A stretch of 64,000 nucleotides of DNA from Sphingomonas sp. KRR8. GTDB lineage: Bacteria > Pseudomonadota > Alphaproteobacteria > Sphingomonadales > Sphingomonadaceae. Every line of letters begins with the position of its first letter. The stretch's first letter is position 1. Below are positions 56,156 to 62,137 of this stretch, piece after piece. Location of the stretch: assembly GCF_023559245.1 (NCBI RefSeq), contig NZ_CP097462.1, positions 2,786,001-2,850,000 on the forward strand, in the 5' to 3' direction. The notes under the pieces were generated by a model, which worked only from the letters and a program-made list of their open reading frames with translations, was not told the origin of the DNA and made no database searches. The position numbers and the translations under genes are program-made.

Positions 56156-56941
56156 TCACTGGGCCGTCCAACCTCCGTCCATCGACAGATTGGCGCCCGT
56201 GATGCTGCCCGCTTCCGGCCGGCACAGGTAGAGCGCCAAGCTGGCGACCTCGACCGGCTCCACGAACCGCTTGGTCGGCTGAGCGGAAAGCAGGACGTCG
56301 TTCATCACCTGCTCCCGGGTCATGCCCCGCGCCTTCATCGTGTCGGGAATCTGGTTCTCGACCAGAGTCGTCCAGACATAGCCGGGCGAGATGCAGTTCA
56401 CCGTTACCCCGTCGCGGGCCGCCTCCAGCGCGACGGACTTGGTGAAGCCCGCAACGCCATGCTTGGCGGCGACATAGGCGCTCTTGTTCGGGCTCGCGAC
56501 CAGGCTGTGCGCGCTGGCGGTGTTGATGATCCGCCCCCATCCACGCTGGCGCATCGAAGGAAGGCACAGCCGCGTGGTGTGGAACACCGCCGACAGGTTC
56601 ACCGCCATGATCAGGTCCCACTTGTCCGCTGGGAAGCTCTCCACCGGCGACACGTGCTGGACACCGGCGTTGTTAATGAGGATCGACGGGCTGCCGAGTT
56701 CGTCGGTGCAAGTGGCGATCATCTTGTCGATCGCTGCCGGCTTGCTCAGGTCCGCGTCCGAATAGCTCGCGAGATCCTGGCTGAGCTCAGCGATCTCGTC
56801 CCGGATCTGCTTGATCTCGGCCTTGTCGCCGAACCCGTTCAGCATCACCCGCGCGCCCTCGGCGGCAAGCGCCCGCGCGATCGCCAGCCCGATGCCCGAG
56901 GTCGATCCCGTGACCAGCGCAACCTTGTCCTTCAGCAGCAT
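56156..56941 (-). CDS. 3-hydroxybutyrate dehydrogenase-type SDR
   Basis: 261 aa from ATG 56941 with a strong GGAGGATAAAGCC site; a longer frame to 56962 is rejected. Short-chain dehydrogenase with NAD motif VTGSTSGIGLAIA, NNAGVQHVSP, catalytic Ser in TASAHSLVASP and Tyr/Lys in SAYVAAKHG. HSLVASPNKSAY and AQPTKRFVEPVEVASLALYLC match D-3-hydroxybutyrate dehydrogenases, which convert 3-hydroxybutyrate to acetoacetate in PHB or ketone-body use. The exact substrate is inferred. Confidence 0.88.
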   Translation of the reverse strand: MLLKDKVALVTGSTSGIGLAIARALAAEGARVMLNGFGDKAEIKQIRDEIAELSQDLASYSDADLSKPAAIDKMIATCTDELGSPSILINNAGVQHVSPVESFPADKWDLIMAVNLSAVFHTTRLCLPSMRQRGWGRIINTASAHSLVASPNKSAYVAAKHGVAGFTKSVALEAARDGVTVNCISPGYVWTTLVENQIPDTMKARGMTREQVMNDVLLSAQPTKRFVEPVEVASLALYLCRPEAGSITGANLSMDGGWTAQ

Positions 56942-57039
56942 GGCTTTATCCTCCGTTTGCACGGCCTGTCGCGTGCCGCCGGGATGATTGCAACCGTTAC
57001 GCTGCCCGAAGCATTTGCAGCGTGAACGAAGGAGACATC

Positions 57040-57945
57040 ATGCGCCTCAACGGACCGGAAAGCAGCAACTTCGAGGATCGCACCGGTCAGGGTGGTGGTT
57101 TCTCGCTTGGCGGCATGGGCGGGGGAGGAGGAATCCTCGGCTTCCTCATTCCGATGGTGCTCGGCCGTTTCGGGATCGTCGGCATCCTCATTCTCGCGCT
57201 TGGCTACTGCGCACTGTCGAGCCTTGGCGGCGGAGGCGGCATGCTTGGTGGCGGTGCGCCGACGCAGCAGACGCAGGGCGGCAGTTCAGCCGCTTCGCGC
57301 CTGCCGCCAGCCACCAAGACCTTCATGACCAGGGTGCTTGGCTCGACCGAGACGGTCTGGGGCTCGATCTTCTCGCAGTCGGGCTCGCGCTACACCCCGA
57401 CGCGGCTCGTCGCTTACAGCAGCAATTCGCAAAGCGGGTGCGGCGCGGCGCAGTCGGCGATGGGCCCATTCTATTGCCCTACCGACAAGCAGATCTACAT
57501 CGACCCGAGCTTCTTCAACGAACTGTCGCAGCGCTTCGGCGCGCCGGGCGATTTCGCCCAGGCCTATGTTATCGCGCACGAGGTCGGGCACCATGTCCAG
57601 GACCTCGAAGGTACCCTGGACAAGGCGAGCGCCGCGCAGGCCCGCAGCGGCGAGGCCGACGGAAATGCGGTACAGGTCGGGATCGAGCTTCAGGCGGACT
57701 GCTATGCCGGTGTATGGGCCGCCAATGCCCGCAACCCCGATGGTAGCAAGGTGCTCGAGGCGGGCGACGCTGAAGAGGGCCTGCGCGCCGCCCAGGCGAT
57801 CGGCGATGATACCCTGCAGCAAGAGGCAGGCGGCCGCGTTCGTCCGGAAACCTTCACCCACGGAACCTCGGCCCAGCGAATGGAAGCGCTGCGCAAGGGC
57901 CTGACCACCGGCGACCCCAGCCAGTGCAACTATAATCGCATCTGA
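57040..57945 (+). CDS. Neutral zinc metallopeptidase (YpfJ-like)
   Basis: 301 aa from ATG 57040, preceded by GAAGGAGACATC; an in-frame GTG 18 bases earlier is rejected. The N-terminal MRLNGPESSNFEDRTG and a Gly-rich stretch before a single membrane helix (about residues 38-62) are typical. The PF04228 domain has the zinc motif HEVGHH (His180, Glu181, His184), plus SGCGAAQSAMGPFYCP and ELQADCYAGVW (third ligand Glu). It is membrane-anchored and probably cleaves periplasmic proteins. It ends at a strong hairpin shared with the convergent oxidoreductase gene. Confidence 0.92.
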   Translation: MRLNGPESSNFEDRTGQGGGFSLGGMGGGGGILGFLIPMVLGRFGIVGILILALGYCALSSLGGGGGMLGGGAPTQQTQGGSSAASRLPPATKTFMTRVLGSTETVWGSIFSQSGSRYTPTRLVAYSSNSQSGCGAAQSAMGPFYCPTDKQIYIDPSFFNELSQRFGAPGDFAQAYVIAHEVGHHVQDLEGTLDKASAAQARSGEADGNAVQVGIELQADCYAGVWAANARNPDGSKVLEAGDAEEGLRAAQAIGDDTLQQEAGGRVRPETFTHGTSAQRMEALRKGLTTGDPSQCNYNRI

Positions 57946-57951
57946 GTAAGC

Positions 57952-57977
57952 GCCCGCTCCGGTCCCCCGGAGCGGGC
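57952..57977. terminator. Strong bidirectional hairpin
   Basis: GCCCGCTCCGG (57952-57962) and CCGGAGCGGGC (57967-57977) form an 11-base-pair perfect stem with loop TCCC, between the convergent metallopeptidase and oxidoreductase genes. There is no long T-run; it probably ends both transcripts. Confidence 0.72.
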
Positions 57978-57985
57978 TGCAATGC

Positions 57986-58978
57986 TTAGAGGCGCACCAG
58001 CATTTTGCCGGTGTTCTTGCCGCTGAAGAGGCCCAGAAACGCTTCGGGCGTCTTTTCCAGCCCCTCGACCACCGTGTCGCGGCTCTTCACCTGACCACCG
58101 GCGACCCAAGGCCCCATCTCGCCGTAGAACTCGGCGTTGCGGCCAAGATAATCGGTGTAGATGAAGCCCTTGAGCATGATGCGCATCGCGATCACCCGCA
58201 TGATGTAGCGGAAGGTCGCCGGCTCGCCCGAATTGTAGCTGTCGATCATGCCGCAGATCGCGAAGCGCGCGTTTCGCCGGGCAACCGCGAAGGCGGCGTC
58301 GAGATGATCGCCCCCGACATTGTCGAAATAGACGTCGATGCCCTTCGGCGCGGCTTCGGCCAAAGCCTTCACCAGCGGCGTTCCGGACTTGTAGTCGACC
58401 ACGGCGTCGGCCCCGAGCGACTTCACGAACTCGCACTTCTCCGCGCCGCCGGCCGAGCCGATCACCATCATGCCCTTGGCCTTGGCGATCTGCACCACCG
58501 CGGAGCCAACCGCGCCGGCGGCAGCGGACACGAACACGATGTCCCCGGCCTTGGCCTGCGCCGCGTCGAGCAGGCCCCAATAGGCTGTCCCGCCGGTCAG
58601 GCCGAGGTTGCCGAGGAATGCCTGCGGTTCGACACCGGGGATCTGCGGCAGCTTGTTAAGCGCTTGGCCCGGCACCACCGCCTCGTCGCGCCAGCCGGCC
58701 ATGTGCAGCACCCAGTCACCGGCTACGAAATTGGGGTCCTTGCTCTCGACCACCTCACCGACCGCGCCGCCTTCCAGCGGAGCGCCGATCTGGAACGGCG
58801 GAACGTAGCTCTTCACGTCGTTCATCCGCCCGCGCATGTACGGGTCGACGGACAGCCAGCGGTTGCGGACATGAACCATGCCGTCGTCCAGCGCCGGCAA
58901 TGGCGTCTCCCCAAACTCGAAATTGTCCATTGTCGGCATGCCGGTCGGGCGGCTCTTCAGATTCCATGCGCGCGCCAT
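57986..58978 (-). CDS. MDR-family NADP-dependent oxidoreductase (CurA/leukotriene B4 dehydrogenase-like)
   Basis: 330 aa from ATG 58978 (GGAGACCTACG upstream). Medium-chain reductase without zinc ligands. It has SVDPYMRGRMNDVKSYVPPF near the N-terminus, the NADP motif AAAGAVGSAVVQIAKAKG, FDNVGGDHLD, and ICGMIDSYN. This set matches the CurA/PTGR group, which reduces double bonds of enones. The physiological substrate is unknown. It follows the SWFGD/DUF2171 gene on the same strand but is separated from it by a hairpin. Confidence 0.9.
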   Translation of the reverse strand: MARAWNLKSRPTGMPTMDNFEFGETPLPALDDGMVHVRNRWLSVDPYMRGRMNDVKSYVPPFQIGAPLEGGAVGEVVESKDPNFVAGDWVLHMAGWRDEAVVPGQALNKLPQIPGVEPQAFLGNLGLTGGTAYWGLLDAAQAKAGDIVFVSAAAGAVGSAVVQIAKAKGMMVIGSAGGAEKCEFVKSLGADAVVDYKSGTPLVKALAEAAPKGIDVYFDNVGGDHLDAAFAVARRNARFAICGMIDSYNSGEPATFRYIMRVIAMRIMLKGFIYTDYLGRNAEFYGEMGPWVAGGQVKSRDTVVEGLEKTPEAFLGLFSGKNTGKMLVRL

Positions 58979-58999
58979 CGTAGGTCTCCAGATGCGAAA

Positions 59000-59030
59000 G
59001 GGCCCGACCGCCATGACGGCGGCCGGGCCC
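59000..59030 (-). terminator. Terminator of the SWFGD/DUF2171 gene
   Basis: Stem GGGCCCGACCGCC / GGCGGCCGGGCCC (12 of 13 pairs), loop ATGAC. Read on the minus strand it is followed by TTT, and it lies 23 bases after the stop of the gene at 59053. It is also just upstream of the oxidoreductase start. Confidence 0.68.
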
Positions 59031-59052
59031 TCGCGTCAACTAGACCGAAGTC

Positions 59053-60579
59053 TTACGACTTCTTGGTGCCGTCATCGTAGGTGCCGGAGAAGCTCCGGTC
59101 GAGGATGTGGGGACCCTCGCTGGAAGTGCCCGTACTGCCGGTCGATCCGACGGTGCCAGCCGCGCCGGCGGCGCCGGTTGAGCTCGTCGGGCCGCTCATG
59201 CTGCTCTGCCGGTCGCGCTGGTCGCGATCGTCGCGATCGTCACGGCCACCGCCGAACAGGCCACCGAGGAACCCGCCGCCTGAACCAGAACCACGGTCAT
59301 CCTGTCCGCGCTCTTCATGCAGCTGGCCACGGATCGAGTCCTTGGTCCCGCTCAGCGTCACCTTGTTGCCCTCGACCTTTTCGAGCAGCGAGCAGGAGAA
59401 GCTGCGGTGGACGCCGTTCGCTTCCGGGTCGTTCTTGGTCAGGATGACGTGGTCGCCACGGACCTTGTCGACCGTACCGATGCGCTCTCCATTCTGGTCG
59501 ACGACCTCGAAATGCTCGCGGATCTGCTGCAGCATCTGCCGCTTGGTCTGGCGCTGCTGGCGGAAGCCCGAGAACTCATTCTCGAACCGGCTCTGATGCT
59601 CCTGCCGGTAGGCATGATAATCATTGTCCAGCTCGTCGATCTGACGCTGGCGCCAGCTCGAATAATGCTCGTCGTGCGGGCTGTTGCCCCCGCGCCCGAG
59701 CATCGAGGCCGCGGCACCGGACACCGCTCCGACGAACCCGCCGCGATTGCGGCTGCGATCGTCGTCATGGTCGCGCTGCCCGCCACCGAACATCCGGTCG
59801 TTGCCCTGGTCCTGGCTGAAGTCTTGCCGGCCATATTGGCTGCGGGCGAAGTCCTGCCCGCCCATGCCGGAGCGGAAGCGGCTTTCATCGTCCGACGAGC
59901 GGCCATAGTCGCCGGTCATCGGGCGATAACGGTCACCGCCCTGGCCCTGATGGCCCTGGCTGTACCGATCATGGTCGCGGTGATCGCGGTCCCAGCCCTG
60001 GCTCTGAGGGGAGGAAGAATAGCTTCCGCCACCGCGCTGGCCATAGCCCGAGGGATAGCCGCGATTGCTGCCCGATCGGTCGTCGTCGCCACTGTAGTTG
60101 GTGCTGCCCCAGGGCGAGCGGTCCTGGCGGGTATAATCGCCACTGCCGAAGCCGCCGCTCTCACCGCCTCCACGACCATATTGGTTGCGATAGTCGCCCT
60201 CGTCGCGGCCGCGCCCGAAGCTGCTCGACTGTCCGCCGCCAAAGCTGGAGCTGCGATCACGATCGTGGTTGCCGCCGAATTCGCGGTGACGATCGCGGTC
60301 GTGGTCGTGGCCGCCGCCGAACATGGCGCCGCGCTCGTTGCGCTGCTGGCCATAACGGCTCCTTTCCGGGTGCGAGGAGCGATCATCACGGTCGCGCCGG
60401 CCGCCGGAATCCTCGTCGCCGAACCAGCTCTGCACCTCGTCGCGCGCGCGATCCCAGAAGCCGCGGTTGTCGCCGCCCCGGTTGCCGCCGCCGCCGCGGT
60501 CATTGTTCATGCTGTTGCGGTTCGAATAGCGATCCTCGTCGCGATATCCGCCGCCTCGGTCATACCGATCGTAAGCCAT
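59053..60579 (-). CDS. SWFGD and DUF2171 domain low-complexity stress protein
   Basis: 508 aa from ATG 60579 (GGAGGAG upstream). The N-terminus is Arg/Gly/Asp-rich, with the SWFGD motif RDEVQSWFGDED at about residues 46-57. A very low-complexity Arg/Asp/Gly/Ser/Tyr-rich region runs to about 290. An ordered part follows with WRQRQIDELDNDYHAYRQEH, a motif typical of SWFGD proteins, then a DUF2171 (PRC-like) module near 355-415 (FEVVDQNGERIGTVDKVRG). A Gly/Ser/Thr-rich tail ends the protein. Such proteins are sphingomonad-type and probably act in general stress; the upstream EcfG-like promoter supports this. The molecular role is unknown. Confidence 0.88.
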   Translation of the reverse strand: MAYDRYDRGGGYRDEDRYSNRNSMNNDRGGGGNRGGDNRGFWDRARDEVQSWFGDEDSGGRRDRDDRSSHPERSRYGQQRNERGAMFGGGHDHDRDRHREFGGNHDRDRSSSFGGGQSSSFGRGRDEGDYRNQYGRGGGESGGFGSGDYTRQDRSPWGSTNYSGDDDRSGSNRGYPSGYGQRGGGSYSSSPQSQGWDRDHRDHDRYSQGHQGQGGDRYRPMTGDYGRSSDDESRFRSGMGGQDFARSQYGRQDFSQDQGNDRMFGGGQRDHDDDRSRNRGGFVGAVSGAAASMLGRGGNSPHDEHYSSWRQRQIDELDNDYHAYRQEHQSRFENEFSGFRQQRQTKRQMLQQIREHFEVVDQNGERIGTVDKVRGDHVILTKNDPEANGVHRSFSCSLLEKVEGNKVTLSGTKDSIRGQLHEERGQDDRGSGSGGGFLGGLFGGGRDDRDDRDQRDRQSSMSGPTSSTGAAGAAGTVGSTGSTGTSSEGPHILDRSFSGTYDDGTKKS

Positions 60580-60643
60580 TGCAACTCCTCCAGAAGAGAG
60601 CATGCCGGACGGGCAGGGGGATGCCCGCCGCATGTGCAAGGTT

Positions 60644-60668
60644 AACGAGCGGTCGGGCCCGGCGTTCC
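60644..60668 (-). promoter_or_regulatory. EcfG (general stress sigma) type promoter
   Basis: On the minus strand GGAAC (60668-60664) and CGTT (60647-60644) are separated by exactly 16 bases. This is the consensus of alphaproteobacterial EcfG promoters (GGAAC-N16/17-CGTT). The predicted start lies near 60636, giving a leader of about 57 bases to the SWFGD/DUF2171 start codon. Confidence 0.78.
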
Positions 60669-60728
60669 GATTAACTCGGCTCCGAAGGGACGGGGGGAAG
60701 GCCTTGGCGGACGAGATGAAAAGGCGCG

Positions 60729-60757
60729 TTGCAAGGCAGCAAAAGCGCCGCTAGAGG
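60729..60757 (+). promoter_or_regulatory. Possible promoter of tRNA-Ala
   Basis: TTGCAA (60729-60734) and TAGAGG (60752-60757) are spaced by 17 bases and lie about 19 bases before the tRNA-Ala 5' end. Both boxes are imperfect, so this is a weak assignment. Confidence 0.35.
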
Positions 60758-60775
60758 AGCGCTCACCCAAGGCGC

Positions 60776-60851
60776 GGGGCTGTAGCTCAGATGGGAGAGC
60801 GCTGCAATCGCACTGCAGAGGTCAGGGGTTCGATTCCCCTCAGCTCCACCA
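60776..60851 (+). tRNA. tRNA-Ala (CGC)
   Basis: A 76-base complete cloverleaf with encoded CCA. The acceptor stem GGGGCTG pairs with CAGCTCC, the anticodon stem CTGCA/TGCAG encloses ATCGCAC giving anticodon CGC, and the T arm is AGGGGTTCGATTCCCCT. Alanine identity follows from the anticodon. Confidence 0.96.
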
Positions 60852-60923
60852 GCCGCGCCGTCCATTTCTTCTTATCGCTGGTAATCACTTCCCAAGGGCG
60901 GGACGGTCCTCGCCGTAAGCGCA

Positions 60924-61100
60924 TCACAACAGGCCGAGGTCGTCCGGTCGTATCAGGAAGGCCGTGACGGCGAAGCTGGCGAAGGCGAGCGCCCACGGCC
61001 GGTCGGCCAAGCGGTTCGCCAATGTCGCCAGCGTGAAGCGATCAGACCGAAGAAAGGTCCGGATGGGTTTGGCGCGATCGCTGCCTGCGTCCCCGGTCAT
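60924..61100 (-). CDS. Small membrane-type protein, third gene of a mini-operon
   Basis: 58 aa. The ATG at 61100 overlaps the stop of the preceding small gene (ATGA). The sequence is basic at the N-terminus (SDRAKPIRTFLRSDRF), with one likely membrane or amphipathic helix PWALAFASFAVTAFLI at about residues 35-50 and an acidic end RPDDLGLL. No family is recognised. Coupling to two other small open frames is the main reason to believe it is real. The call is moderate. Confidence 0.5.
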   Translation of the reverse strand: MTGDAGSDRAKPIRTFLRSDRFTLATLANRLADRPWALAFASFAVTAFLIRPDDLGLL

Positions 61101-61279
61101 GCGAACACCGACTGTGTGAAGAACAGCCGATGGACGCTTTCCAGCGTCGCGAACGTCGCAAGGGTCGTCAGCCCCATGATCGCGTAGACCCGTCGCATCA
61201 GCCCGTTGGCCTTTGGCCTGGGCGGGGCTGGGCTCTTGCCGTTCTTGAGCCGGCGAGGGGCGCCAGCAGACTTAAGCAC
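61097..61279 (-). CDS. Small single-helix protein, second gene of a mini-operon
   Basis: 60 aa if it starts at GTG 61279, which overlaps the last codons of the upstream small secreted gene; longer (GTG 61333) or shorter (internal ATG at residue 28) starts are possible. A basic Pro/Lys/Arg-rich first half is followed by a hydrophobic helix VYAIMGLTTLATFATLESV at about residues 31-49, so a small inner-membrane protein is likely. No family is recognised. The stop overlaps the ATG of the next small gene. Confidence 0.5.
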   Translation of the reverse strand: MLKSAGAPRRLKNGKSPAPPRPKANGLMRRVYAIMGLTTLATFATLESVHRLFFTQSVFA

Positions 61280-61406
61280 CGGCCACCGCCGATGCCGTGC
61301 TCGGCGAGACTTGGGCAGGCCCGACGGCGGCACCCACCGTCACGCTGCTCATGACGAGCGCGCCGCACAGGGCGATGAGGGTTGAGCTGACCGAAGCGCG
61401 AAACAT
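61272..61406 (-). CDS. Small secreted peptide, first gene of a mini-operon
   Basis: 44 aa. ATG 61406 is preceded by AGGA at a 9-base distance. The first 27 or so residues look like a signal peptide (FRASVSSTLIALCGALVMSS...GAA), leaving a mature peptide of under 20 residues rich in Ala, Ser, Val and Pro. It may be a small periplasmic peptide or a leader. No family is recognised. The second small gene starts inside its last codons. Confidence 0.5.
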   Translation of the reverse strand: MFRASVSSTLIALCGALVMSSVTVGAAVGPAQVSPSTASAVAGA

Positions 61407-61624
61407 TGTCTGGCATCCTGTGTGAAGAACTGCACCGTGCAATTCCTTTCACAGCTATCCACAAAGCGTGCCAACCGCGGGAAACTGCCATTTCTCCATC
61501 ATTAACGGATCAAGGCGGGCCGCGTGTCTTGCAGCCACGGACCAACATTCGGGGCATCTTCCCAACTGCCCTGAGTTCTTGCCTCGGCTGACTGCCTCCT
61601 TTCCGTTTCGCCAACTTGCTCTGG

Positions 61625-62035
61625 CTAAAGCGATCCATTTCGTACCGGCCCAGGATCGCGCCGTCGGGCGAGCGCGATCCCGGCGAGGTTCTGCTGCCGC
61701 GGGATCCAGCGCAGTCGCCGGGGCGGCAAAGTTGACGCGGCGGCCAGGAAACGCCCCCGGTGCAGGCGCGCGGCCGGGGTCCGGCACGGCATGGCGCCGC
61801 TCGCCTGCCCGATCACGCCTCGGCTGTCTCCCACCAGGTCGAACAGCGGCTCGCCCGAGGCTTGGGCCACCTCCAGCGCGTGGCACAGCGCCAGCCATTC
61901 GGCATCACTGCTGCTGCCTACGCCCAGATCGTCGAAGAAGTGGACCTGCCCGCGCACGACCACCGCCGCCTCCATCCTGCCGGGGTTGGGCCGGCAGCCG
62001 CCATCGAAGTAGATCTTGAGGGGAGGGCGGCTCAT
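61625..62035 (-). CDS. RNase H-like protein, possibly inactive
   Basis: 136 aa with AAGGA before ATG 62035. RNase HI-fold motifs: the first catalytic Asp in YFDGGCRPNPG, the Glu in DAEWLALCHAL and the next Asp in VGDSRGVIGQ. The final segment WIPRQQNLAGIALAR corresponds to the usual (V/I)PRxxNxxADxLA region, but the last catalytic Asp is missing. The fold call is good; nuclease activity is uncertain. It is divergent from the GH31 gene. Confidence 0.78.
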   Translation of the reverse strand: MSRPPLKIYFDGGCRPNPGRMEAAVVVRGQVHFFDDLGVGSSSDAEWLALCHALEVAQASGEPLFDLVGDSRGVIGQASGAMPCRTPAARLHRGRFLAAASTLPPRRLRWIPRQQNLAGIALARRRDPGPVRNGSL

Positions 62036-62137
62036 GCGGGATCCTTGACCATGCGGCGGCTTAGCCCGCGCCCACTGACCCGGCCAGCTTCGGTCGGGCT
62101 GTTGCGAAAGGCGGGCACCACACCCTATGCCCGCGCC

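Noticed and set aside
56073..56621. N-terminal extension of the DUF4893 frame
   Set aside because: It runs through the intergenic repeat and the 3-hydroxybutyrate dehydrogenase gene, and would place the lipoprotein signal internally.
59090..60579. Apparent tandem repeats or CRISPR-like pattern in the low-complexity gene
   Set aside because: The repetition comes from Arg/Asp/Gly codon use inside a coding region; no regular repeat-spacer unit is present.
59317..60645. 442-codon plus-strand frame rich in Ala, Val and Ile opposite the SWFGD/DUF2171 gene
   Set aside because: It looks membrane-like only because it is the antisense of Arg/Asp/Gly codons; the minus strand has the promoter, ribosome-binding site and recognisable domains.
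60671..60865. 64-codon minus-strand frame with the words EGNRTPDLCSAIAALSHLSY
   Set aside because: This is the well-known false protein read from the antisense of a tRNA gene; it lies across tRNA-Ala.
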